A stretch of 64,000 nucleotides of DNA from positions 496,001 to 560,000 of the forward strand of contig JASNYH010000002.1 of NCBI GenBank assembly GCA_048500255.1, read 5' to 3'. The translations under genes were made by a program, and so were the position numbers. The notes beneath the pieces are model-generated. The model was not told where the DNA came from, made no database searches, and was given only the letters and a program-made list of their open reading frames with translations. Below are positions 43,014 to 50,553 of this stretch, piece by piece (position 1 is the first letter of the stretch; the number at the start of each line of letters is the position of its first letter). The DNA is from JAMHWF01 sp048500255 (GTDB lineage Bacteria > Pseudomonadota > Gammaproteobacteria > Burkholderiales > Burkholderiaceae_C).

Positions 43014-43385
43014 ATGAGCACGGAAACTGCACGCGACCTGGTCGTCGTGATCACGCACGGTATCGATCACGAACTGTCGTCCGTCGGCCTGACGATCGCG
43101 CTCGGCGGCATGACGTCGGGCCTGCGCGTCTCGATCTTCCTCACCAGCGCCGGCGTGGATATCGTACGGCGCGGCGCGGCCGACTCGACGCACGTTAACC
43201 CGCTGGAACCGCTGGGCGCCATGCTGCGCGACTTCGTGGCGCGCGGCGGCACGCTGTGGGCCTGCACGCCGTGCGTCAAGAGTCGCGGCTACACGGGCGA
43301 GCAGTTCATCGAGGGCGTCGTCGTGACCGGCGCGAGCGCGATGCACGAGCTGATCAAGCGTGGCGCGGCGACGCTGAGCTTCTGA
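43014..43385 (+). CDS. DsrE-family protein
   Basis: 123 residues, a DsrE/YchN-like small sulfur-relay or redox fold: LVVVITHGIDHELSSVGLTI, GLRVSIFLTSAGVDIVRRGA, DFVARGGTLWACTPCVKSRG. The CxxC-like TPCVKSRGY holds a cysteine that may carry persulfide, but the canonical DsrE trimer partners are absent. AAGGAGCACTTCG precedes the ATG. First of a two-gene unit with the membrane gene downstream; divergent AraC regulator. Confidence 0.78.
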   Translation: MSTETARDLVVVITHGIDHELSSVGLTIALGGMTSGLRVSIFLTSAGVDIVRRGAADSTHVNPLEPLGAMLRDFVARGGTLWACTPCVKSRGYTGEQFIEGVVVTGASAMHELIKRGAATLSF

Positions 43386-43408
43386 AACACCGGCACGAGG
43401 AGACGATC

Positions 43409-43825
43409 ATGATGATCCGCTATCGACAGACGGCCTGGCGCTACTGGGCCGTGACGGTCGTGCTGCTGTTCGCCGGGCTGGCCGGGCGCTTCGAGGCCTT
43501 CGCGCTCGCGCTGGCACTGAGCGCGGTGCAGATCGCGCACTTCCGCTGGCGCGAAGGGCGCTGGGACGCCTTTGCGGTACAGGTGCGCATCGCCTACACG
43601 GCGCTGCTCGCGCTGGCGCTGTGGGAGCCGATGAACTGGCTGTTCTGGCTGCCCGCCGTCGGCACGCTGGCGCAGGTGCTGGTGGGCTACTGCCTGCTCG
43701 CGCGCTGCCTGTCGCTGCTGCCGTGGAACCGCCGCGAGCCGCTGACGTGGCGGCTGGTCTGGCGCACGTTCACGGCGCGGCCGGTCGAGGGCAACATCCT
43801 GCAGGGGCTGCCGGCGGCCGCGTAG
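43409..43825 (+). CDS. Hypothetical membrane protein downstream of dsrE
   Basis: 138 residues. Helices: YWAVTVVLLFAGLAGRFEAF, ALALALSAVQIAHFRW, FAVQVRIAYTALLALALWEP, MNWLFWLPAVGTLAQVLVGY, then a cytoplasmic tail ending EGNILQGLPAAA. Four membrane segments and a conserved-looking EPMNWLFWLPAVGT loop; family not recognised. ACGAGGAGACGATC lies before the start; ATG 43409 or the adjacent 43412 are equally possible. Probably co-transcribed with the DsrE-type gene 24 bases upstream. Confidence 0.75.
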   Translation: MMIRYRQTAWRYWAVTVVLLFAGLAGRFEAFALALALSAVQIAHFRWREGRWDAFAVQVRIAYTALLALALWEPMNWLFWLPAVGTLAQVLVGYCLLARCLSLLPWNRREPLTWRLVWRTFTARPVEGNILQGLPAAA

Positions 43826-43831
43826 GCGTGC

Positions 43832-44491
43832 TCAGCCGGGCCGGCGCAGCACGAGGTGAAGCGCACGCTCGGTCGGCGTGCGCTCGACGATGCGAAAGCC
43901 GAGCGCCGGCAGGTCGATGCCCGCGAACAGCGCCTCGCCGCGGCCGAGCAGCGTCGGCGAGACGACGAGATGCATCTCGTCGACGAGGCCGGCCTGCAGG
44001 TACTGGCGCACCGTTGCCACGCCGCCGCCGACGCGCACGTCGTGCGCCGGGCCGGCCGCCGCGCGGGCGCGCGCCAGCGCCTCGTCGATGCCGCCGGTGA
44101 CGAAGTGGAACGTCGTGCCCCCCTGCATCGCGAGCGGCGCGCGCGCGTGGTGCGTGAGCACGAAGACGGGCACGCCGTAGGGCGGCGTGTCGCCCCACCA
44201 GCCCTTCCACGCGTCGTCGGCGGGCCACGGGCCGCGCGACGGCGCGAACATGTTGCGCCCGAGGATCCACGCGCCGACGTTCTCGAAGCTGCGCCGCGCG
44301 TAGCCGTCGTCGGCACCGGTGTTGCCGCCGTCCTGGCCGAGCACGCGCTGGCGGAACGTGCGCGTCGGGAACATCCACTCGTGCAGCGTCTCGCCGCCGA
44401 TGCCCAGCGGATGCTGCAGGCTTTGATCCGGGCCGGCGCCGTAGCCGTCGGCCGAGATCGCGAAGGCCATCACCTTGAGCCTGGACGCCAT
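43832..44491 (-). CDS. RibD C-terminal/dihydrofolate reductase-like protein
   Basis: 219 residues. LKVMAFAISADGYGAGPDQS, SFENVGAWILGRNMFAP, TTFHFVTGGIDEALARARAA, DVRVGGGVATVRQYLQAGLV and DEMHLVVSPTLLGRGEALF match the RibD-C/DHFR-like oxidoreductases that reduce small ring substrates with NADPH. True RibD has a deaminase domain; it is missing here, so this is the stand-alone reductase-like version common in many bacteria. ATG at 44491. Ends facing the membrane gene with a 6-base gap, so the two are convergent. Confidence 0.85.
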   Translation of the reverse strand: MASRLKVMAFAISADGYGAGPDQSLQHPLGIGGETLHEWMFPTRTFRQRVLGQDGGNTGADDGYARRSFENVGAWILGRNMFAPSRGPWPADDAWKGWWGDTPPYGVPVFVLTHHARAPLAMQGGTTFHFVTGGIDEALARARAAAGPAHDVRVGGGVATVRQYLQAGLVDEMHLVVSPTLLGRGEALFAGIDLPALGFRIVERTPTERALHLVLRRPG

Positions 44492-44581
44492 CTGTTTCTC
44501 CCCGCATTGCCTACCGTGACCTGCCCACGTCGAATGGCGATGCCGACTTTCGACGGCTTCGGCCGCCGGCTGGCGTGCGAG

Positions 44582-45169
44582 TCAGCGCGGCAGCCGCTGC
44601 AGCCCGCGGTGCGCGCGCACCGTCGTGCCGTCGCTCGGCACGCGCTCGATCGCGAAGCCGAGGCGGCGCGCCAGCGCGAGCATCGGCGCATTCTCGGCGA
44701 GGATCCAGCCTTCCATCGTGGCGTAGCCGTCGCGGCGCGCGCGGCGCAGCAGGCGCTTCATCAGCGCCGACGCCAGACCGCTGCCGCGCCAGTCCTCGGC
44801 CACCGTGACGGCGAATTCGCAGAGGCCGCCGCCGGTGTCCGCTTCGGCGGCAGCAGCGTCGCCGCGCGGGCCGACGTACTGCGCGGCGCCGACGATGTCG
44901 ATGCCGTCGTCGGCCGGGATCGTCGCGACGAAGGCGAAGTCGCGCCCCAGGCGCGGATGCGTTCCGCGCTCGAGCGTCGCCTCGTCGATGTGGTCGCGGT
45001 ATTGCATGAAGCGGCTGTAGCGCGACGCCTCCGACAGCCGCTCGAACGCCTGGACGATCTCGGGCCCGTCGTCGGGCCGGATCGCGCGGAGCGTCACGGC
45101 GCGCCCGTCGCGCAACGCGAGCCGGCGCGGCCGGTAGGACGCGGTCGGCGGTGTGGGCGTCGTGTTCAT
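44582..45169 (-). CDS. GNAT-family N-acetyltransferase
   Basis: 195 residues. LRDGRAVTLRAIRPDDGPEI and ASRYSRFMQYRDH are typical of stand-alone GNATs similar to the C-terminal domain of protein acetyltransferases; the acetyl-CoA-binding pyrophosphate loop is VTVAEDWRGSGLASALMKRL; NAPMLALARRLGFAIER closes the fold. Acetyl acceptor unknown. GAGGAGGCG before ATG at 45169 is a strong ribosome binding site and fixes the start over two upstream in-frame codons. Confidence 0.88.
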   Translation of the reverse strand: MNTTPTPPTASYRPRRLALRDGRAVTLRAIRPDDGPEIVQAFERLSEASRYSRFMQYRDHIDEATLERGTHPRLGRDFAFVATIPADDGIDIVGAAQYVGPRGDAAAAEADTGGGLCEFAVTVAEDWRGSGLASALMKRLLRRARRDGYATMEGWILAENAPMLALARRLGFAIERVPSDGTTVRAHRGLQRLPR

Positions 45170-45270
45170 TCGCCTCCTCGGTGCACGGCCGTCGGACGGC
45201 CCCGGTTGCAAGCGTAGCCCGGGGCGGCGATGCTCGGGCACCACAGTTGCTCGGGCCACTCGTCGTGCCG

Positions 45271-46194
45271 ATGCCGTCCCTCGTCGTTCCCGGCCTCGAC
45301 GGTGTCTACCGCCGCTTCCTGCAGCCGCCCGGCACGCCGGCGCCGTTCGACTTCGCGTCGCCGCGCGGCGAGCCCTCGCTGTGCCCGCCCGACTCGGTGT
45401 CGTGGCGCGTCTGCAAGAACCCCGTCACGCTGCTCGTCGGGGGGATCGCCGCCGTCGTGATGGAGCTCGCCGAGCCGCGCGTGCGTGCCGGCGTGTGGGG
45501 CCACACCACGTTCCGCGTCGCGCCGGTGCAGCGCCTGCGGCGCACCGGCTTCGCGACGATGGTCACGGTGTACGGCGCACACAGCCAGGCGCGGCGGATG
45601 ATCGCCGGCATCGGCCGCCGCCACGCGGCGGTGCGCGGCGTCACGCCCGAGGGCCTGGCCTACGACGCCACCGATCCCGAACTGCTCGACTGGGTACATG
45701 CCACCGCGGCGATCGGCTTCCTCGACGCGTGGCACGCCTGGGTGAGGCCGCTCGCGCAAGCCGAGCGCGATGCCTACGTCGCCGAGGGGCGCACCGCCGG
45801 CGCGCTCTACGGCGCCACCTGGGCGCCCGCCTGCGAGGACGACTGGCAAGCCTTGCTGCAACGGACGCTGCCGCGCCTGCAGGCATCGCCCGTCGTCGAG
45901 GAGTTCCTCGCCATCGTCGAGCGCGCACCGCTGCTGCCTGGCGCGCTGCGTCCGGTGCAGGGGCTGCTGGTGCGCGCCGCCGTCGATCTCGTGCCGCGCT
46001 CGGTGCGCGAGCGCATCGGCCTGGCCGGTACGCCGACGCCGTCGCCGCTGCAGCGCGGTGTGGTGCGGGCGCTGGCGCGTGCGGCCGACGCGCTGGTGCT
46101 GCCGTCGAGCCCGCCGGTACAGGCGTGCCGGCGGCTCGGCCTGCCCGACGGCTGGCTGTATGACCGGCGCGGCGTTCAGGAGCCGTGCAGGTAG
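45271..46194 (+). CDS. Oxygenase MpaB-like (DUF2236 family) protein
   Basis: 307 residues. CKNPVTLLVGGIAAVVMELA, GVWGHTTFRVAPVQRLRRTG, TVYGAHSQARRMIAGIGRRH and TGLLDWVHATAAIGFLDAWH-like segments (here ELLDWVHATAAIGFLDAWH) match the MpaB/latex-clearing-protein-like family with conserved histidines that may bind heme. Fungal MpaB is an ER-bound oxygenase; bacterial members are uncharacterised, some cleave polyisoprenoids. The start codon at 45271 has only a weak ribosome binding site. It diverges from the GNAT gene. Confidence 0.8.
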   Translation: MPSLVVPGLDGVYRRFLQPPGTPAPFDFASPRGEPSLCPPDSVSWRVCKNPVTLLVGGIAAVVMELAEPRVRAGVWGHTTFRVAPVQRLRRTGFATMVTVYGAHSQARRMIAGIGRRHAAVRGVTPEGLAYDATDPELLDWVHATAAIGFLDAWHAWVRPLAQAERDAYVAEGRTAGALYGATWAPACEDDWQALLQRTLPRLQASPVVEEFLAIVERAPLLPGALRPVQGLLVRAAVDLVPRSVRERIGLAGTPTPSPLQRGVVRALARAADALVLPSSPPVQACRRLGLPDGWLYDRRGVQEPCR

Positions 46195-46325
46195 ACGAGC
46201 GTGGCGTTGAGCAGACAGGCCGCCACCAGCCCGGCGCTGACTCAGTTCGCGATCGCCGCGGCGCAGACCACGAACTGCGGCAGCAGCCAGCTCACGCAGC
46301 GGGTTGCGCCGGGCTGCCCGATCGC
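46176..46325 (-). pseudogene. Remnant of a membrane-protein gene (C-terminal part)
   Basis: On the minus strand this stretch reads GGVAIGQPGATRCVSWLLPQ FVVCAAAIAN, a TGA, then VSAGLVAACLLNATLVYLHG and a stop at 46176. Two hydrophobic helices with a sensible loop look like the tail of an inner-membrane protein, with the TGA standing where Trp is likely. No start or upstream part is found, and the last 19 bases overlap the MpaB-like gene. It is best read as a decayed fragment. Confidence 0.3.
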
Positions 46326-46346
46326 GACGCCACCGCGGCCCCCGCG

Positions 46347-46781
46347 CTACTTGACCAGCGTGACCGGCAGCGGGCTCAGGTGCGCCACCTTGCCCGCGAT
46401 GGAGCCGAGCAGCGCGTTGCCGAGCGACGAGTGGCCGTGCGTGCCCATCACGATGGCGTCGCAGCCGAGCGCGACGGCGCGCTCGACCAGCGTCTGCGCG
46501 ATCGGGCCGACGAGCACCTCCTTCTGCCACGGCAGGCCGGAGGCGGCCAGCAGCGGCTCGACGCGCCCGATCAGTGCATCGCTGTGCTTGCGCTGCAGCT
46601 CGTCCATGCGCCCCGGCGTGACGTAGACGGCGATCTCGCCGTAGATCGGCGCCTCGTCGTGGGCGTGCGCGACGTGGATCGTGCAGTCGCCCATCAGGCG
46701 CGCCAGGCCGATGGCGTGCTGCACCGCGCGCTGCGCGCAGCCCGAGCCGTCGACGGGAACGAAGATCCTGTGCGTCGTCAT
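46347..46781 (-). CDS. Universal stress protein UspA family (FNR-controlled type)
   Basis: 144 residues, single Usp domain. RIFVPVDGSGCAQRAVQHAI and the ATP-binding signature MGTHGHSSLGNALLGSIAGK near the end (G-2X-G-9X-G-S/A) are clear. Start at 46781 has no ribosome binding site but lies seven bases after a TAGAGT -10 element, with a TTGAC-N4-GTCAA box 21 bases above it, so the mRNA is predicted leaderless and oxygen-controlled, as are several ANR-dependent usp genes in pseudomonads (analogy). Confidence 0.9.
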   Translation of the reverse strand: MTTHRIFVPVDGSGCAQRAVQHAIGLARLMGDCTIHVAHAHDEAPIYGEIAVYVTPGRMDELQRKHSDALIGRVEPLLAASGLPWQKEVLVGPIAQTLVERAVALGCDAIVMGTHGHSSLGNALLGSIAGKVAHLSPLPVTLVK

Positions 46782-46788
46782 GCGGGCC

Positions 46789-46829
46789 ACTCTAGGCGGC
46801 GCGGCGGCGGCGCGGTTGACCTGCGTCAA
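46789..46829 (-). promoter_or_regulatory. FNR/FixK-type class II promoter of uspA
   Basis: TTGACCTGCGTCAA (46816-46829) is a perfect dyad of the FNR/FixK family. On the minus strand a 21-base gap leads to TAGAGT (46794-46789). Box centre lies about 41 bases from the predicted transcript start at 46781-46782, the A of the uspA ATG. The box overlaps the stop codon of the upstream acetoacetate-decarboxylase-like gene (46826-46828). Confidence 0.7.
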
Positions 46830-47626
46830 TCGTCGATCGCGTTGCGCGGCCCGAACCACAGCGCCTGCGCGTGGCTGCACACGTGGCTGGCGATCGGCCG
46901 CTCGCTCAGGCGCAGCGAGCGCAGCTCGTCGGCGAGCGTGCCGCGGCCGAGCACGAGCTGCGCCTTGTCGCGCCGCAGGTGGTCGCGAAACTGCGCCTGC
47001 CGCACGACGAGCGTCGACACGACGGGCAGACCGTCGAGCAGGCTCCAGGCGCGCAGCTTGAGGTCGCGCCGCGCCGGCGTCGCGGCGTCGTCGGCGGCGA
47101 CGGCCAGCACGACGGCCGGCGCGCGCGGATCGGCGTCGTCCATCAGCGCGCAGCGCGCCTCGCGCGTGTCGCGCTCGAAGGCCAGTCGCGCGACGCGCTT
47201 GGGAAACCCCGACAGCGCGATGCCGGCGTCGCGCGAGCGCGCGCTGCTCACCGGCAGCTGCCAGATCCACGCGCTGAAGTCGCGCCGCACGCCGTGGCGC
47301 AGCGCGTCGATCGGCGCCGGCAAACGGGTCGTCCACGCGATCGGGATCGCCAGCGCCAGCTCGACGTAGGGGCCGAGGTCGCTCGCGCGGTAGTGCACGC
47401 CGATCGCGGCGAGCAGCGCGCGCCCGGGCAGCACGTCGACGGTGCGCATGCGCGCGTCGGGCAGCCGGCGTCTCAGCTCCGCAGCGTCGGCGGTGTAGAC
47501 GGCGGCGATCGCCTCGAGCGACTCCAGAATCACGGGCACGCGCAGCGCGCCGCCGCCGGGCAGCGGCCAGTCGCGACGGTGCAGGCCGGCGAGGAAGTCG
47601 CCGTCGTCGTCGAGGCGGGCGTTCAC
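46826..47626 (-). CDS. Acetoacetate decarboxylase-like protein
   Basis: 266 residues. The fold markers GGALRVPVILESLEAIAAVY, DVLPGRALLAAIGVHYRASD, LGPYVELALAIPIAWTTRLP and GFPKRVARLAFERDTREARC match the ADC-like family (COG4689 type). The active-site lysine of true acetoacetate decarboxylase cannot be placed with certainty (K in GFPKR is the best candidate), so substrate is unknown. Start is GTG 47626, without a strong ribosome binding site. Diverges from the FAD oxidoreductase across a palindromic repeat; the two may form a pathway pair. Confidence 0.68.
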   Translation of the reverse strand: MNARLDDDGDFLAGLHRRDWPLPGGGALRVPVILESLEAIAAVYTADAAELRRRLPDARMRTVDVLPGRALLAAIGVHYRASDLGPYVELALAIPIAWTTRLPAPIDALRHGVRRDFSAWIWQLPVSSARSRDAGIALSGFPKRVARLAFERDTREARCALMDDADPRAPAVVLAVAADDAATPARRDLKLRAWSLLDGLPVVSTLVVRQAQFRDHLRRDKAQLVLGRGTLADELRSLRLSERPIASHVCSHAQALWFGPRNAIDD

Positions 47627-47695
47627 GCCCGCCGAGTCGGCACGCGGCGTGCCTGCGTCGGCGCATGGTGACAAGCATGTATTCCGGCGCACCGC

Positions 47696-47787
47696 GGGCC
47701 GAGCGCCGGGCCGCCCCGAGCCCAATGGCCACGAAGGGGACCCTCGTGGCCCCTGGGGATCGACCGCCGTATCCGGCGGACGGGGCG
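47696..47787. repeat. Palindromic dispersed repeat, copy B
   Basis: It starts GGGCCGAGCGCCGGGCCG, as at 9591, then CCCCGAGCCC, then a perfect hairpin GGCCACGA/TCGTGGCC (47727-47734 with 47744-47751), CCTGGGGATCG, a second hairpin around CCGCCGTATCCGGCGG, and ends CGGGGCG. It fills the gap between two divergent genes and runs to six bases before the FAD oxidoreductase start codon. The start/end words shared with copies A and C, and GCCGGGCCGCCCC shared with copy D, define the family. Confidence 0.7.
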
Positions 47788-47792
47788 TCGTC

Positions 47793-49361
47793 ATGACCAG
47801 CGACGTGCTGGTGGCCGGCGGCGGCGTGGCCGGGATCGCCTGCGCGCTGGCGCTGGCCGATGCCGGCCTGCGCGTCGCGCTGTGCGAGCAGGGGCGCCGC
47901 GTGGGCGGGCGCGCCGTCAGCTGGACCGACGCCGCCACCGGCGACGCCGTCGACATCGGCCCGCACGTCATCAGCAGCGAGCACCGCAACTTCGTCGCGC
48001 TGCTCGAGCGTCTGGGCACGGCGCAGCGCGTGCGCTGGCAGCCCGACCCGCTGCTCACGCTGGTCGAGGGCGGGCGCGTGCTGCACCTGCGCGCGCGGCG
48101 CTGGCCGACGCCGCTGCACGGCCTGCCCAACCTGCCGCAGGCGCTGCGCAGCGTGTCGTGGGCCGACGGCTGGTCGAACCGGCGCGTGGCGTGGACCGCG
48201 TCGCGCGCGGACGAGGCGGCGACGCTGGCGCTCGACCGCAGCGACGCGCTCGACTGGCTGCGCGCGCGGGGCGTGAGCCCGCGCTTCATCGAATGGTTCT
48301 GGACGCCGATGTGCCTGGCGCTGCTCGGCGTGCCGCCCGAGCGCTGCTCGGCGGCGGCGGCGCTGCGCGTGTTTCGGCTGATGCTCGGGCGCAGCGGCTG
48401 GCATTTCGGCTTTGCGACCTGCGGCCTGTCGCAGCTGTGGGCCGAGCCCGCCGTCGACGCGCTGCTGCGCGCCGGCGCGCGCGTGCAGCGCGGCGCCGCG
48501 GTGCGACGCGTGCGCGTCGTCGACGGGCGCTTCGACGCCTTCGAGCTCGCCGACGGCGGCGTCGTGCGTGCGCGCTGCGCCGTGCTGGCGCTGCCGCCGG
48601 CGGCGCTCGCCGCGCTCGACGTGCCGGGGCTCGGCGTGGCGGCCGACCGCTTCGAGCCCGTGCCCTACGTCAGCACGACGCTGTGGTTCGACCGCCGGCT
48701 CACGCGCGAGTGCTTCTGGGCGCGCGTCTGGAAGCCGGGCGACCTCAACCTCGACTTCTACGACCTGGCCAACATCCGCGGCCTGCCGGGCGACGCCGGC
48801 AGCGTGATCGCTGCCAACGCGATCGACGCGCGCGAGGCGCAGGCGCTTTCCGATGCTGCCGTCGTCGAGCGCACGCGACGCGAGATCGCAGAGCTCGCGC
48901 CGGCCGTGCACGCCGCGCGGCTGCGCCACGCCGTCGTGCACCGCATCGCGATGGCGGTGCCGGCGCCGAGGCCGGGCAGCGAGCGGCTGCGCCCGCCCAA
49001 CGCCACCCCGATCGCGGGCCTGTGGCTGGCCGGCGACTGGACGGCGACGCACGAGCCGGCGTCGATGGAGAGCGCCGCGCGGTCGGCGCGGCTGGCTGCC
49101 GAGGGCATCGCCGCCGTGTTCGACCGCTGCCTCGCCGCGCGCGCCGCGCCTGCGCCCGAGACGACGGGCGCCATCGCGCTGCTGCAGCGCGGCCGCCGCC
49201 GGCGCGCCGCCGGCCGCGCCGCGCACGGGGCTACGGACAGTGCAGCAGCGTCCCCTGCCGCGAACACACGCCGCGCGGACCGAGCAGATCCGGGCCCGGC
49301 CCGAAGCGCTGCAGCCGCTGGCCGTCGCTCGTCCAACAGCCCTGGGGATCGCACGACGTGA
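47793..49361 (+). CDS. FAD-dependent amine oxidase/desaturase-like oxidoreductase
   Basis: 522 residues. The FAD-binding motif VAGGGVAGIACALALADAGL is at residues 7-26, followed by RRVGGRAVSW (GG doublet). It resembles squalene/phytoene-desaturase-like and hydroxysqualene dehydroxylase-type oxidoreductases; GLWLAGDWTATHEPASMESA is the C-terminal FAD segment. No carotenoid or hopanoid genes are next to it, so the substrate is open. A basic, low-complexity tail of about 55 residues follows, of which the last 131 bases overlap the convergent 49231 gene; the tail is probably dispensable. ATG 47793 lacks a clear ribosome binding site. Confidence 0.8.
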   Translation: MTSDVLVAGGGVAGIACALALADAGLRVALCEQGRRVGGRAVSWTDAATGDAVDIGPHVISSEHRNFVALLERLGTAQRVRWQPDPLLTLVEGGRVLHLRARRWPTPLHGLPNLPQALRSVSWADGWSNRRVAWTASRADEAATLALDRSDALDWLRARGVSPRFIEWFWTPMCLALLGVPPERCSAAAALRVFRLMLGRSGWHFGFATCGLSQLWAEPAVDALLRAGARVQRGAAVRRVRVVDGRFDAFELADGGVVRARCAVLALPPAALAALDVPGLGVAADRFEPVPYVSTTLWFDRRLTRECFWARVWKPGDLNLDFYDLANIRGLPGDAGSVIAANAIDAREAQALSDAAVVERTRREIAELAPAVHAARLRHAVVHRIAMAVPAPRPGSERLRPPNATPIAGLWLAGDWTATHEPASMESAARSARLAAEGIAAVFDRCLAARAAPAPETTGAIALLQRGRRRRAAGRAAHGATDSAAASPAANTRRADRADPGPARSAAAAGRRSSNSPGDRTT

Positions 49362-49740
49362 CGGCCGACGGCGCTGTGGGCGCCGGCGGACGCACCGGTT
49401 CGATCGGCAGCTGCGTGGCCGTGCTGGGCGGCGGTGCCACCGGGCTCGGCGGCGCTGCGAAGGCACCCGGTGGCGGCACGACGGCACCGCGCGGCGGCGG
49501 TGCGTCGCCGCGTGCGCCGAGGCAGGTGCGCGCCGCTGCGCGACGCAACGCGAGCAGCCGTGCATCGGGCGGCGCGGCGGGCGACGTCGGGGCCGGCGCG
49601 ATGGCACGCTCGTGCGCGTCGAGCGCGGCCAGCGCGTCGCGGCACGCGGGCGATCGCAGCGGGTCGGCGGCGGCGGGTGCCGCTGCGCCGTACGCCGCGG
49701 CAGCCGCGACGACGCAGCATCGGAGGACGGAGCGCCACAT
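49231..49740 (-). CDS. Proline-rich secreted hypothetical protein
   Basis: 169 residues. Signal peptide (LRCCVVAAAAAYGAAAPAAA), a small helical Cys-containing part (SPACRDALAALDAHERAIAP, ALRRAAARTCLGARG), a Pro-rich linker (PPPRGAVVPPPGAFAAPPSP), and a C-terminal disulfide-like unit with SCDPQGCWTSDGQRLQRFGP then GVCSRQGTLLHCP. Similar Burkholderiales proteins are uncharacterised; four C-terminal cysteines suggest periplasmic stability. The start at 49740 is supported by GGAG nearby. Overlaps the FAD oxidoreductase tail by 131 bases. Confidence 0.6.
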   Translation of the reverse strand: MWRSVLRCCVVAAAAAYGAAAPAAADPLRSPACRDALAALDAHERAIAPAPTSPAAPPDARLLALRRAAARTCLGARGDAPPPRGAVVPPPGAFAAPPSPVAPPPSTATQLPIEPVRPPAPTAPSAVTSCDPQGCWTSDGQRLQRFGPGPDLLGPRGVCSRQGTLLHCP

Positions 49741-49863
49741 GCGCCCGATTGTGGGCGCGCCGCGGTGTCCGCAGCGCCGGCATGGAGGCGCGCGCAGGCA
49801 TCGGGCCACGGCCGTTGCGGCTCGATTTAAGCTGACGCATCGTTGTCGCACAGGGAGGATTCC

Positions 49864-50553
49864 ATGCAGGACCGTCGTCGATTCTTCGTCTGCGCTGGCG
49901 CGTCGTTCGCCGGGCTGCTGACCGCCGGGCTGCCGGCGCGCGCCTACACCGACGGCGAGGCGGCGCAGGGCGTGCGCGGCGCGCTCGAGCGCGCCGCCGT
50001 GGCGGCCGTCGAGCTGCTCGGGCGCAGCGACGGCTTTCTCGGCAACCCGAAGGTGCGCATCGGGCTGCCCGGTTTTCTCGAGGACGCGGCGCCGCTGCTG
50101 AAGGCGGCGGGCCAGCAGCGCCGCATCGACGAGCTGGTGACGGCGATGAACCGCGCCGCCGAAGCCGCCGTGCCCGAGGCCAAGGCGCTGCTCGTCGCGG
50201 CCGTCAAGTCGATGACGCTCGACGACGCGCGCGCCATCGTGACCGGCGGCGACGATGCGGCGACGCAGTTCTTCGCGCGCCGCACGCGCGAGCCGCTGGC
50301 GCAGAAGTTCCTGCCGATCGTGACGCGCGCGACGAAGAAGGTGGCGCTGGCCGACAAGTACAACGCGCTCGCCGGCAAGGCGGCCGGCCTCGGCCTGCTG
50401 CGCCGCGAGGACGCAAGACTCGAGGGCTACGTCACCGGCAAGACGCTCGACGGCCTGTACCTCGTGATCGGCGAGGAGGAGCGCAGGATCCGCCGCGATC
50501 CGGTGGGCACCGGCAGCGCGCTGCTCAAGCGCGTGTTCGGCGCCGGGCGCTAG
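49864..50553 (+). CDS. DUF4197 family secreted protein
   Basis: 229 residues. A signal sequence of twin-arginine look (DRRRFFVCAGASFAGLLTAG) precedes the DUF4197 body: GVRGALERAAVAAVELLGRS, VRIGLPGFLEDAAPLLKAAG, DELVTAMNRAAEAAVPEAKA and FFARRTREPLAQKFLPIVTR, TGKTLDGLYLVIGEEERRIR. Family function is unknown; it is expected to be periplasmic. GGGAGGATTCC precedes the ATG. Its stop codon abuts the stop of the convergent transglutaminase-like gene at 50554 with no gap. Confidence 0.85.
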   Translation: MQDRRRFFVCAGASFAGLLTAGLPARAYTDGEAAQGVRGALERAAVAAVELLGRSDGFLGNPKVRIGLPGFLEDAAPLLKAAGQQRRIDELVTAMNRAAEAAVPEAKALLVAAVKSMTLDDARAIVTGGDDAATQFFARRTREPLAQKFLPIVTRATKKVALADKYNALAGKAAGLGLLRREDARLEGYVTGKTLDGLYLVIGEEERRIRRDPVGTGSALLKRVFGAGR

